Shown here piece by piece: positions 37,130 through 45,792 of a stretch of DNA of 64,000 bases; positions within the stretch are counted from its first letter, which is position 1, and the number at the start of each line of letters is the position of its first letter. Made by a program: the position numbers and the translations under genes. The notes under the pieces were generated by a model. That model was given only the letters and a program-made list of their open reading frames with translations. It had not been told where the DNA came from and made no database searches. Source of the stretch: an uncultured Altererythrobacter sp. (lineage in GTDB: Bacteria; Pseudomonadota; Alphaproteobacteria; Sphingomonadales; Sphingomonadaceae); contig CANLLZ010000002.1 in assembly GCA_947492235.1 (NCBI GenBank), positions 1 through 64,000 on the forward strand, read 5' to 3'.

Positions 37130-38683
37130 ATGACCTGGGCTAAAGAACTCGAAGAACTGCGCCACCGCGAAGCGCTCGCCGAGCAGATGGGCGGTGAGGA
37201 GAAGGTTGCTCGCCAGCATGGGCGCGGCAAGATGGACGCCCGCGCGCGGCTCGCAGCCCTGTGCGATGAGGGCTCGTTCCGCGAAATCGGCAAAATTGCG
37301 GGCAAGGGTCACTACGACGAAAACGGCGACCTCCAAGCCGTCCTCCCCGCCCCCTTCCTGTTCGGCAGAGCCACTATCAATGGCCGCCCGGTGGTCGCTA
37401 CGGCTGACGATTTTACTATTCGCGGCGGCGCGGCGGATGCCGGGATCAAGCGCAAAATGGTTCAGGCCGAGCAAATGGCCCACGAATACAAGCTGCCCCT
37501 GATCCGCATGATCGATGGCACGGGCGGCGGCGGCAGCGTGAAGACGCTGGAACAGATCGGCGCTACCTATATTCCGGCGGTTCCCGGCTGGGGCGATATC
37601 GTGAAAAACCTCGACACCGTGCCTGTCGTGGCTCTCGCGCTCGGCCCCACGGCTGGCCTTGGCGCAGCGCGCACGGTGGCCAGTCATTACTCGGTGATGG
37701 TGAAGGGCCTCAGCCAGATATTCGCCGCCGGACCCGCCGTGGTGGAGGCGATGGGCGAGGCCTATCAAAGCGCCCCGGAGGACTACGCTCAGGCCAAGGA
37801 AAATCTCGGCGGCAGCGAAATCCACACCCGCAACGGCGTGGTCGATGACGAGGTTGCGAGCGAGGCGGAAGCCTTTGCCCGTGCGCGCCATTTCCTCAGC
37901 TTCATGCCCGAACATGTCGGCCAGCACGCGCGCCGCACGTCTTGCGATGATCCCGCAGACCGGCGCGAGGAAGCGCTGCTCAGCCTCGTCCCGCGCGAGG
38001 ACAAGCAGGTCTATTCCATGCGCCGCGCGCTCAACCTGATCCTCGACCGGGGCACCGTCTTCGAAATTGGCAAGCACTGGGGCCGCGCCGCCATCACCGC
38101 GCTGGCCCGGCTGGATGGCTGGCCCGTTGCGGTGCTGGCCAGCGACCCCAGCTTTCTGGGTGGATCATGGGATGCGAAAACCAGCGAGAAGGTCGAGCGG
38201 TTCGTCAAACTGGCCGACCAGTTCCGCCTGCCCATCGTCCATATGGTCGACAATCCCGGCTTTATGATCGGGCGCGAGGCGGAAATGGCCGGCACCATCC
38301 GTTACGGAGTGCAGGCGATGAATGCGGTCTACAAGGCGACCGTCCCCCTCGCCAGTATCGTCATGCGGCGCGCCTACGGCATCGCGGGTAGCGCGATGAG
38401 CAATGCGGATGCCTACCAGTACCGCTATTGCTGGCCATCGGGCGACTGGGGGTCCTTGCCCATCGCAGGCGGGCTGGAGGTCGCTTACAAGTCAGAGATA
38501 GCCGCAGCCGATGACCCGGCGGCAGAGCTGGACGCGATCCGCACTCGGCTGGGCAAGGTCACCTCCCCCTTCCGCAGCGCCGAACGCTTCAATGTCGAGG
38601 ACATCATTGATCCGCGCGATACGCGGCCCTTGCTGTGTGAATTCGCTGAACTGGCGTGGCGCAAGCTGGAAAGGGAAGCTTAG
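37130..38683 (+). CDS. Acyl-CoA carboxylase carboxyltransferase (beta) subunit
   Basis: This 517-residue protein transfers CO2 from biotin to an acyl-CoA. Crotonase-fold carboxyltransferase features include HGRGKMDARARLAALCDEGSF, IDGTGGGGSVKTLEQIG, ALGPTAGLGAARTVASHYSV, and in the C-terminal half PIVHMVDNPGFMIGREAEMAG and MRRAYGIAGSAMSN. The length suits the propionyl/acyl-CoA carboxylase beta family. Substrate is unresolved. It pairs with the upstream alpha subunit. Its stop codon overlaps the convergent transporter's stop by 3 nt. Confidence 0.9.
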   Translation: MTWAKELEELRHREALAEQMGGEEKVARQHGRGKMDARARLAALCDEGSFREIGKIAGKGHYDENGDLQAVLPAPFLFGRATINGRPVVATADDFTIRGGAADAGIKRKMVQAEQMAHEYKLPLIRMIDGTGGGGSVKTLEQIGATYIPAVPGWGDIVKNLDTVPVVALALGPTAGLGAARTVASHYSVMVKGLSQIFAAGPAVVEAMGEAYQSAPEDYAQAKENLGGSEIHTRNGVVDDEVASEAEAFARARHFLSFMPEHVGQHARRTSCDDPADRREEALLSLVPREDKQVYSMRRALNLILDRGTVFEIGKHWGRAAITALARLDGWPVAVLASDPSFLGGSWDAKTSEKVERFVKLADQFRLPIVHMVDNPGFMIGREAEMAGTIRYGVQAMNAVYKATVPLASIVMRRAYGIAGSAMSNADAYQYRYCWPSGDWGSLPIAGGLEVAYKSEIAAADDPAAELDAIRTRLGKVTSPFRSAERFNVEDIIDPRDTRPLLCEFAELAWRKLEREA

Positions 38684-39954
38684 CCGCCTTCGTAATTGCC
38701 GTACATTTTCTGGTACCGCTTCGCCTGTGACGGCTTGCGGAACAGCTTGCCCCGCTCGCTATACAGCACGAAGCCCAGACCCACGACCGAGCAGATCACC
38801 ATCGATTGCGCCAGCGGCAGGGCCGTGCCGTCATAGGCCTGCCCGATGGCCGCCCCCATCACCGCGCCGGTGGTCATGCGGATACTGGCCTGGATAGAGG
38901 ATGCCGCGCCCGCAATATGCTGGAACGGCTGCATCGCGATGGAGCTGAAATTCGCGCCCACAAAGCCGAGCATCGCCATCGACAGGCTGAGCAGCGGCAC
39001 GAACTCCCACAATGTCTGCTCGCCGCTGCTGGCGGACCACAGCTGCACCAGGCTGACCAGCAGGAAACCGATCAGTGCGGCATGGCCGACGCGGCGTGCG
39101 CCATAGCGCTCCACGATGCGGCTGTTGGTGAAATTCGCCAGCACCATGCCAATGATGGAGGCCCCGAAAATGAGCGCAAAGTAATCGCCCGCGCCGAAGC
39201 TTTCCGCGATCAGCTGCTGCGACGAATTGAGAAAGCCAAAGAGGCTGCCGAACACCAGCGCGCTGCCGATGACATAGCCCACGGAGATGCGCAGCGAGAG
39301 CGCCTCTTTCATATTGCGCAGGATCGTCATGGGGCGGATGTCCTGCGTGTTTGCCTCGGTCAGCGTCTCGGGCAGGCGCAGCCAGACCCACACGGCCACT
39401 GCGCTGCCGACGACCGCCATCGCGCCGAAGATGGCGCGCCAATCGGCCACCATCAGGATCAGTTGGCCGATCGCAGGCGCGATGATGGGGACAATCAGGA
39501 AGATCATCATGATCAGGCTCATCAACCGCGCCATCCGATCACCGCCCACATGATCGCGCACAATCGCGGCGGGCACGACGCTGAGGCCTGCACAGCTCAG
39601 GCCCTGAATAAAGCGCAGCGCAATCAGCCAGTCGAAGCTCGTCACCAGCGCGCAGGCCAGCGACAGCAGGACATAACTCGCCAGCCCTACAAACAGCACC
39701 GGACGGCGGCCGAACTTATCGGCAAAGGCACCAGGGAAGAACGCGCCCAGCCCCGCGCCAAGGAAGTAACTGCTGATGACATATTGCCGGTCATTGCCAG
39801 CCGCGCCCAGCTCGTCGCCCATGATGCCGAGCGCAGGCAGCATGGAATCGATGCCAAAGGCCTGCAGGCTCATCAGCAACGCCATGAGCACGACCAGTTC
39901 GCGCTCCCCCAGGGTGCGGGGCGTTACCTGTGGGGAAGGTTCGGAAGTTGCCAT
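38680..39954 (-). CDS. MFS transporter, Bcr/CflA drug-efflux type
   Basis: This inner-membrane exporter of about 424 residues has some 12 transmembrane segments. MFS motif A is seen as FADKFGRRPVLFVGL near residue 75; IDSMLPALGIMGDELG and PAAIVRDHVGGDRMARLMS are typical of the Bcr/CflA subfamily, which exports drugs or small metabolites. The start at 39954 (MATSEPSPQ) is preferred, because a longer frame to 40221 would add about 89 low-complexity residues overlapping dinB. It is divergent from dinB. Confidence 0.88.
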   Translation of the reverse strand: MATSEPSPQVTPRTLGERELVVLMALLMSLQAFGIDSMLPALGIMGDELGAAGNDRQYVISSYFLGAGLGAFFPGAFADKFGRRPVLFVGLASYVLLSLACALVTSFDWLIALRFIQGLSCAGLSVVPAAIVRDHVGGDRMARLMSLIMMIFLIVPIIAPAIGQLILMVADWRAIFGAMAVVGSAVAVWVWLRLPETLTEANTQDIRPMTILRNMKEALSLRISVGYVIGSALVFGSLFGFLNSSQQLIAESFGAGDYFALIFGASIIGMVLANFTNSRIVERYGARRVGHAALIGFLLVSLVQLWSASSGEQTLWEFVPLLSLSMAMLGFVGANFSSIAMQPFQHIAGAASSIQASIRMTTGAVMGAAIGQAYDGTALPLAQSMVICSVVGLGFVLYSERGKLFRKPSQAKRYQKMYGNYEGG

Positions 39955-40051
39955 CGTCTGCGCGCCCTGCGCCCATCGCGGGCCGTTTTCCAGCGAAAAT
40001 CCTGCTGGCTCGTCCTTTTGAGAGGCGGGCTTTTGGCGTATCCGGAGACGG

Positions 40052-41224
40052 ATGGACGAAGAACAGCCAGACATTTCCCGCGACCCGGAGGCCGAGGACA
40101 CCGCCTCCAACGCTGGTGATGCGGGCGAAGGCAGTGGCGGCCTGCGCAAGATCATCCATGTCGATATGGACGCTTTCTTCGCCAGCGTGGAACAGCGCGA
40201 CGATCCGGCGTTGCAAGGCAAACCGGTCGCTGTCGGAGGGGCCAGCGGGCGCGGGGTGGTGGCGGCCGCCAGTTACGAGGCACGTAAGTTCGGGGTCAAA
40301 AGCGCCATGCCGTCGGTCACCGCGAAACGCCTGTGCCCGGACCTGATCTTCGTCAAATCGCGCTTCGATGCCTACCGCGAGGCAAGCCAGCAGATCCGCG
40401 AGATTTTCCGCTTCTTCACCCCGCATGTCGAACCGCTCAGCTTGGACGAAGCGTATCTCGACGTGACAGAGGATTTGCAGGGCATGGGCTCTGCCACGGC
40501 CACGGCGCAGGCCATCCGGCGGCGGATACGCGAGGAGACGCGGCTGACCGCGAGCGCCGGGGTCAGCTACAACAAATTCCTGGCCAAGCTCGCGAGCGAC
40601 CAGAACAAGCCCGATGGTATCTGTATCATCCGCCCGGGCGAAGGAGAAACCTTTGTCCAGTCGCTTCCGATCCGGCGATTTCACGGCGTCGGCCCGAAGG
40701 CGGAGGAGAAGATGAACCGGCTGGGCATCTCCACCGGGGCCGACCTAGCGGACAAGGACAGGGCTTGGCTCAGGCAAAATTTCGGCAGCTTTGGCGATTA
40801 TCTTTTCCGCGCGGCGCGGGGAGTGGATCTGCGCCCGGTGCGCGCCAACCGCTTGCGCAAATCGGTCGGCGGAGAGCGCACTTTCAGCGAGGATATCCAT
40901 GATGCCGATGCTCTGCGCGAGACGTGTGAGCGGATCATCGAGATTGTCTGGGAGCGGATCGAGCGCGCGCAGGCCAAGGGGCGCACCGTCACGCTGAAGA
41001 TGAAGTACAATGATTTCACTCTGCAGACCCGCGCGCAATCGGTTGCCCAATGGGTGGAGGACAAGGAGACCTTCGCCCAACTGAGCCGTGCTCTGCTGGA
41101 GGAGGAGCTGCCGCTGCCCCGCCCGATCCGTCTGATGGGGCTGACGCTGTCCAATCTGGAGCGTGACGGCGATGAGGAATCCCGCCGCAGGGAGAGCAAG
41201 ACCGGCCAGCTAGCGCTGTTCTAG
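40052..41224 (+). CDS. dinB: DNA polymerase IV (Y-family translesion polymerase)
   Basis: This 390-residue protein has an acidic 30-residue N-terminal extension before the catalytic core. Core motifs are IIHVDMDAFFASVEQ (metal-binding Asp), AASYEARKFGVKSAMP and EPLSLDEAYLDVT (second catalytic acidic pair), with the helix-hairpin-helix RRFHGVGPKAEEKMNRLGI. The protein ends QLALF, the canonical beta-clamp binding motif, so the C-terminus is complete. It copies past damaged template bases. The last 15 nt overlap the convergent Nudix gene. Confidence 0.95.
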   Translation: MDEEQPDISRDPEAEDTASNAGDAGEGSGGLRKIIHVDMDAFFASVEQRDDPALQGKPVAVGGASGRGVVAAASYEARKFGVKSAMPSVTAKRLCPDLIFVKSRFDAYREASQQIREIFRFFTPHVEPLSLDEAYLDVTEDLQGMGSATATAQAIRRRIREETRLTASAGVSYNKFLAKLASDQNKPDGICIIRPGEGETFVQSLPIRRFHGVGPKAEEKMNRLGISTGADLADKDRAWLRQNFGSFGDYLFRAARGVDLRPVRANRLRKSVGGERTFSEDIHDADALRETCERIIEIVWERIERAQAKGRTVTLKMKYNDFTLQTRAQSVAQWVEDKETFAQLSRALLEEELPLPRPIRLMGLTLSNLERDGDEESRRRESKTGQLALF

Positions 41225-41686
41225 CAGCGCCAGTCGTGGGGCGACCAGCGGGCTCACAGGCTTGGGCAATCCGTTCAAGGGAAAGAACTGCGCCTTGGCG
41301 ATTTCACGGCCATCAGCCTGCGGTGTGTCGCGCAGGGTTCCGGAAACGACATGCGCCGTATGGGGAGAACCGGAGAGGCTTTCCTCGACCTCACCCAGCA
41401 GCACCGGATCATGCAGCATCACACCCAGCTCTTCGCGTGTCTCGCGTATGGCGGTGGCAACGGGCGGTTCCCCGCGCTTCATTCCGCCGCCGGGTAAGGT
41501 CCAGAAATCCGGTCCATAGGCATGGCGCACCAGCAGGATATCGCCAGTCGCGTTTCGCGCGATGATCGACACGCCTTCCAGCCGGACCTTCCGCCATCTT
41601 CGCCATCGGTGCCGCACAAAATGCGCAGCCCTCAACGCCATGCGGTGCATGGGGCGCGGGATCAGCGGCTGGATCAGGTGAAGCAT
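41210..41686 (-). CDS. Nudix hydrolase
   Basis: This 158-residue protein has an intact Nudix box, G-x5-E-x7-REtrEELGV, in GGGMKRGEPPVATAIRETRE near residue 70. The N-terminus is Arg-rich (RHRWRRWRKV). Nudix enzymes hydrolyse nucleoside diphosphates linked to another group; the substrate is not predictable here. It overlaps pgl by 13 nt (co-directional) and dinB by 15 nt (convergent). Confidence 0.88.
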   Translation of the reverse strand: MLHLIQPLIPRPMHRMALRAAHFVRHRWRRWRKVRLEGVSIIARNATGDILLVRHAYGPDFWTLPGGGMKRGEPPVATAIRETREELGVMLHDPVLLGEVEESLSGSPHTAHVVSGTLRDTPQADGREIAKAQFFPLNGLPKPVSPLVAPRLALLEQR

Positions 41687-42297
41687 GTGACTGGCTGGGT
41701 TGCGTCCCCCAGCAACCGCGCAATCGGCAAATCACTCTCGCCCTTGGTCGCCGCATCGAAAACGGCGCGCTTGTCCGCGCTCCCGCCCAGCGTAAACAGG
41801 ATTTGCCCACTACCGAGCAGCGCCGGAATGGTCAGCGAAATCCGGTCGAACGGAGCCTCTGGCGGCAAGGGATCGGGCGTCAGGCGCACAATCTTCTGCG
41901 GCGCGTCGACCTGCGGATCGGTATTGGGGAACAGCGAGGCGATGTGCCCGTCTGCACCCATGCCGAGCCAGCACAGGGCAAAGGGCGGCACTTTTTCCAT
42001 CACGGTCAATGACGCGACCTCGGCCCCGGCGGGCTCGAACAAGGCACGCAGTTTGCCGGTGTTCGATGCGGCATGATCTTCGGGCACCACGCGGTCATCA
42101 CCGGGCCATACGACCAGCCGCGACCAGTCGAGATCGCGGCGGACCAATTGCTCCATGATCGGAAACGGCGTGGACCCGCCGGGCACGGTAATTGCGACCG
42201 GGCCGTCGGTCGCTCCCAATGCCGCTGACAAATGCTCCGCCAGCCAATCGGCAGTGGCGGAAGGGGCGGCATTTTCGATCAATGTCAGATTGTCCAT
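41674..42297 (-). CDS. pgl: 6-phosphogluconolactonase
   Basis: This 207-residue enzyme hydrolyses 6-phosphogluconolactone in the pentose phosphate or Entner-Doudoroff route. DevB-type motifs are VPGGSTPFPIMEQL, WPGDDRVVPEDHAASN and LGMGADGHIASLFP. The length is slightly short for the family but complete. It precedes the Nudix gene with a 13-nt overlap. No zwf or edd lies nearby in the window. Confidence 0.88.
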   Translation of the reverse strand: MDNLTLIENAAPSATADWLAEHLSAALGATDGPVAITVPGGSTPFPIMEQLVRRDLDWSRLVVWPGDDRVVPEDHAASNTGKLRALFEPAGAEVASLTVMEKVPPFALCWLGMGADGHIASLFPNTDPQVDAPQKIVRLTPDPLPPEAPFDRISLTIPALLGSGQILFTLGGSADKRAVFDAATKGESDLPIARLLGDATQPVTCFT

Positions 42298-42313
42298 TCC
42301 TGCATCCTATAAC

Positions 42314-42350
42314 AAAGGCCGCGCCCGGGCATCCCCGGACGCGGCCTTTT
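42314..42350 (-). terminator. Rho-independent terminator of dps
   Basis: aaaggccgcg (42314-42323) and cgcggccttt (42340-42349) form a perfect 10-bp stem. It lies 24 bases past the dps stop on the minus strand, where the hairpin is followed by TTTGTT. Confidence 0.7.
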
Positions 42351-42373
42351 GCATTCGTATTTGAGCGCCGGGC

Positions 42374-42835
42374 CTATTGCAGCGTCTGGGTAAGGAACCA
42401 GACGCGTTCTTCGGCTTGGTCGGTCCAGTCGTCGAGCAGGCCGTCGGTCGCATTGTCGCCAGCCTTCTCGGCCAGTTCCTTCATGTCCTTCAGGCGTTTC
42501 ACCAGCGCGGCGTTGTCGTCGCGCAGTTCCTCGACCATTTTCTCTGCCGACAGCGAGGTGTCGTCCTGATCCTTGATCTGGGTCGCCTGCGTCACCGAAC
42601 CCAGCGAAGTCAGCGTATCGGCGGCGTTCTTGCGCACACGCTCGCCAATCACGTCGATCTGGTCGCGGATCTCGATCGCATGCTCGTCGAACAGCAGATG
42701 CAGGTCGCGGAACCGTGGCCCGGCCACGTGCCAGTGGAAATTCTTGGTCTTGATGTAGAGCGCGAAGTGATCGGCCAGAAGTCCGTTCAGTTCCTGCACC
42801 AATGCAGTTTTCGAGTTATCGCCTGTGTCGGCCAT
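42374..42835 (-). CDS. dps: Dps family ferritin-like DNA-protection protein
   Basis: This 153-residue protein has the normal Dps length. The ferroxidase-site region is KTKNFHWHVAGPRFRDLHLL with the downstream RDQIDVIGERV supplying Asp and Glu. Dps forms a 12-mer that oxidises and stores iron and shields DNA under oxidative or starvation stress. It is single-gene, with its own terminator. Confidence 0.92.
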   Translation of the reverse strand: MADTGDNSKTALVQELNGLLADHFALYIKTKNFHWHVAGPRFRDLHLLFDEHAIEIRDQIDVIGERVRKNAADTLTSLGSVTQATQIKDQDDTSLSAEKMVEELRDDNAALVKRLKDMKELAEKAGDNATDGLLDDWTDQAEERVWFLTQTLQ

Positions 42836-42935
42836 GGGGTGATCCTTCCAAATTCAATGATTGTATGAAGGACTAACGCCCGGCCTCTGGCCCGGTTTCC
42901 GGCAATCTGCCTGCCTCTGTGATCGCCCTAGTCGA

Positions 42936-43493
42936 TCAACCGATAATACCACGTGCGGTTAAAGCGATGAATATGCCAGCACCGAAGGTGATGGCCGCGA
43001 GCGCGAGCCGGAACGCTCTGAGCGGCACCTCTTTTGTAAGTGTGTCCCCCATTACCCACCCCACCGTCACCGCCACGCCGCCGCCCAAAGCTCCCCCGAC
43101 ACCTGACAGCCCGGGCAGAGCCGTGGCCGCCGCCAGCGCGAAAATGGCGAAGCGCGAGGCATCGCCCAATTGCCGCGCAAGCAGCACCAAAAGCGCTGCG
43201 AATGTCGAATAGGTCGGCTCTGCCAGCGCCTTCTCCTTGTTCGGCCAAGCCAGCTCGGCCGCCGCCGCGAGCAGGGCAAAGCCGACTAGCATCTGGCGGG
43301 CGGAAGTGGGGAGAATGGCTGCGATTGTCGCTCCGGCCCACGCCATGAATAGCGCAGAGGCTATCGCGGCGACCCAGCCCGCCAGCAAGATGCCGTAGCC
43401 GGTCTCGCGCGCCATACGGGCGACCAGCAGCTGGTCCCGCGCGCCCTGCCCGATCAGCAGCGCGGCAATAAATGCGAAGAAGAAGCTCGACAT
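42936..43493 (-). CDS. GDT1/TMEM165-like integral membrane protein (degenerate motifs)
   Basis: This 185-residue protein has about six hydrophobic segments arranged in two halves, like the GDT1/UPF0016 cation-transport family. The family motif E-x-G-D-K-T/S appears only in altered form: GQGARDQLLVA in the first half and RQLGDASRFAIF in the second. Function may therefore be changed. It lies 20 bp downstream of the PhoX-like gene on the same strand and is probably co-transcribed. Confidence 0.6.
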   Translation of the reverse strand: MSSFFFAFIAALLIGQGARDQLLVARMARETGYGILLAGWVAAIASALFMAWAGATIAAILPTSARQMLVGFALLAAAAELAWPNKEKALAEPTYSTFAALLVLLARQLGDASRFAIFALAAATALPGLSGVGGALGGGVAVTVGWVMGDTLTKEVPLRAFRLALAAITFGAGIFIALTARGIIG

Positions 43494-43513
43494 GCTAGAC
43501 GTTTCTCACCGCG

Positions 43514-44887
43514 TCACGCCCACGGGCCGGTGATCGCGACCGTCATGGCGGGGCTGTAGATGTTGACGAAGAACCACTTCCCGTCGGGCGAGAAACACCC
43601 GCCCGCCAGCTCGGTTTGCCGGTGCAACCGCCCGAAGGCATAGGCCTGCCCCGCAGGGGAGATCCCGCGCAGATGGTTGTCGACCGTATCGGTGTACTGG
43701 TCCTCGCACACAATCAGATCGCCAAAGGGCGCGGTCACCAGATTGTCGCCATAGTTGAATTGGTCCGGGCTATCGCTCTCGAAGAACAGTTCGAACCGGT
43801 CGGCTGCGCCGTTATAGCCCGGCCTAAAACGGAAAATCTGACCGTAGCCGGCCGCGCCGCCGCTGGTCGAGCAGATATACATCTCGTCCAGCCCCATATG
43901 CAGCCCCTCCCCGCGCGCGATCAGCAACGCGCCCTGCGCTGCAGCGCGGGTCCGCAGATCGTCCTTGGGTGCCTCGACATTATCCAAATCGATCCAGCGC
44001 ACCTGCTTGGGCGCGCGCAGCGACATCCTGCCCGGCATCTCGGTGGCGGGCCAGTTGCGGCTGTCGGTTGTGCCATCGACGGCGGCCATCGCTTGCAGGC
44101 GGCCACCTTTTGCCAGATCGCCGGGCGCATCGGGCAGGAAGCGGTAGAACACGCTGTCGTCGCGGTCCTCCGTCATATAAACGATGCCGGTGCGCGGATC
44201 GACGCAGGCGGCCTCGTGATTGAAGCGGCCCATCGCCGTCAGCGGCACTGCATCCACTTGCCGCCCAGCGCCTGCAGGAACTTCGAACACCCAGCCGTGG
44301 TTTTGCTCCAGACCCTCGCCATAGCGCTGGCCCGGCCCGGTGGGCGCTTCTTCGCAGGTCAGCCAGCTGCCCCACGGCGTGATCCCGCCCGAACAATTGC
44401 GAATAGTGCCTGCAAGGCTGCGATATTGCTGCTCCACACGAAGCGTTTCCGCATCCAGCACCAGCGTTGTGGTGCCGCCCGGGACGATGTTTCCCTGATG
44501 CTTGCCATAGCCCGCCTTCAGCGTGCCGCCGCTGCCATCGCTCGGCACCAGCTCGTGATTGCGGACCAGTGCAATTTTGCCGCCGCCCAGATCGAGGCAG
44601 CCCATCCCGTCGGCCTTGTCCGGAACGGTTAGCCCGTCATCCATTGTGTCACCCAGCCGCGAGAGAACGCGGTAGGAAAACCCTTCTGGCAGATCGAGCA
44701 TACCTTCAGGATCGCTGACCAACGGACCGAAGCCCGTTTGCCCTCGGCCCGCATTCGCCACCGGGGCGCTTTCCATCGACGCCATGCTGCATCCGCTGGC
44801 GCTGAGCGCTGCAAACGCGCTGCCGGTTGCGGCGAGAAAGCGGCGGCGGTTAACCTGGCTACGGATAGTGCCGGACGTGGAGTTCAT
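43514..44887 (-). CDS. PhoX-like (DUF839) exported phosphatase-family protein
   Basis: This 457-residue protein has a Tat signal (NRRRFLAATGSAFAALSASG) near residue 14, and a Cys after SASG could also be lipidated. PhoX features: LPEGFSYRVLSRLGDTMDDG, LVRNHEL, NCSGGITPWGSWLTCEE, FNHEAACVDPRTGIVYMTED and a beta-propeller layout. PhoX enzymes are calcium/iron alkaline phosphatases exported by Tat. The start at 44887 is chosen because GAGGA sits 8 nt upstream; starts at 44902 or 44935 are possible. It is divergent from the SDR gene. Confidence 0.85.
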   Translation of the reverse strand: MNSTSGTIRSQVNRRRFLAATGSAFAALSASGCSMASMESAPVANAGRGQTGFGPLVSDPEGMLDLPEGFSYRVLSRLGDTMDDGLTVPDKADGMGCLDLGGGKIALVRNHELVPSDGSGGTLKAGYGKHQGNIVPGGTTTLVLDAETLRVEQQYRSLAGTIRNCSGGITPWGSWLTCEEAPTGPGQRYGEGLEQNHGWVFEVPAGAGRQVDAVPLTAMGRFNHEAACVDPRTGIVYMTEDRDDSVFYRFLPDAPGDLAKGGRLQAMAAVDGTTDSRNWPATEMPGRMSLRAPKQVRWIDLDNVEAPKDDLRTRAAAQGALLIARGEGLHMGLDEMYICSTSGGAAGYGQIFRFRPGYNGAADRFELFFESDSPDQFNYGDNLVTAPFGDLIVCEDQYTDTVDNHLRGISPAGQAYAFGRLHRQTELAGGCFSPDGKWFFVNIYSPAMTVAITGPWA

Positions 44888-44997
44888 GGCGTTCGTCCTC
44901 ATCAAATATGCCGTTTGGCACAGCGCTTTGCCCATGCGATACCATCACTACAACACAATAACATTCGGCAGCACGCAACAGAAGCGGGGGAGCGACG

Positions 44998-45792
44998 ATG
45001 AAACTGGAACAGGGAATGGCCGCAGTGGTCACAGGCGGGGCATCGGGCCTCGGCTTCGCCAGCGCAAAGGCCCTGGCAGCCGAGGGGTTGAAGCCCGCAA
45101 TCTTCGATATCGATACCGAGAAAGGTCCCGCCTGCGCCGAGGAAGTCGGCGGCACGTTCCACCTTGTCGACATCACCGACGAACAATCGGTCGAGGACGG
45201 CTTTGCCGCTGCCCGCGCGGCGCATGGGCAGGAGCGCGTGACGGTCCACTGCGCAATGACCAGCCGCCGGGGCAAAACGCTGGGCTGGGACAAGGAAAAC
45301 GGTCGCTACAAACGGCTTTCGACCGAAGATTACGCCTACGGGGCGGAGGGCATTCTGGTCTCCAGCTACCGCATCGCCAGCCACTCTGCGCTCGGCATGG
45401 CGAATAGCGAACCGCTCAACGATGACGGCGAGCGCGGGGCGATCGTATTGACCGCCAGCGTAGCGGCACAAGACGGCCAGATCGGTCAGGTTATCTATGG
45501 CAGCTGCAAGAGCGGGGTGAACGGCCTCGTCCTGCCGATGGCGCGTGATCTGATGGATATGGGCATTCGCGTGAACAGCGTCATGCCGGGCATTTTCGCC
45601 ACTCCGCTGATGCTGGGGATGAAGGACCGGAACCCGCAAATGTGGGACCAGCTCAACGCCAGCGTGCCCTTTCCCAAGCGCCTTGGCGAACCGGAGGAGT
45701 TCGGTAGCCTGATCGTGGAAATTGCGCGCAACACCTACATCAACGGCCATCAATTCCGCCTGGACGGAGCGATCAGAATGCCGCCGAAATGA
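44998..45792 (+). CDS. Short-chain dehydrogenase/reductase (3-hydroxyacyl-CoA dehydrogenase type II-like)
   Basis: This 264-residue SDR has the NAD-binding motif VTGGASGLGFASAKAL and an Asp (FDIDTEK) favouring NAD over NADP. The active site has Ser in VLTASVAAQDG and YGSCK (YxxxK). The arrangement with PGIFATPLMLGM resembles HSD17B10-type 3-hydroxyacyl-CoA dehydrogenases. The usual NAG motif is replaced by HCAMTS. The SD GCGGGGGAG lies close upstream. It is the first gene of a three-gene operon, overlapping the GST by 4 nt. Confidence 0.88.
   Translation: MKLEQGMAAVVTGGASGLGFASAKALAAEGLKPAIFDIDTEKGPACAEEVGGTFHLVDITDEQSVEDGFAAARAAHGQERVTVHCAMTSRRGKTLGWDKENGRYKRLSTEDYAYGAEGILVSSYRIASHSALGMANSEPLNDDGERGAIVLTASVAAQDGQIGQVIYGSCKSGVNGLVLPMARDLMDMGIRVNSVMPGIFATPLMLGMKDRNPQMWDQLNASVPFPKRLGEPEEFGSLIVEIARNTYINGHQFRLDGAIRMPPK

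Noticed and set aside
38806-40119. 437-residue plus-strand open frame opposite the MFS transporter
   Set aside because: Polar, low-complexity translation without motifs; the minus strand shows clear transmembrane segments and MFS motif A.
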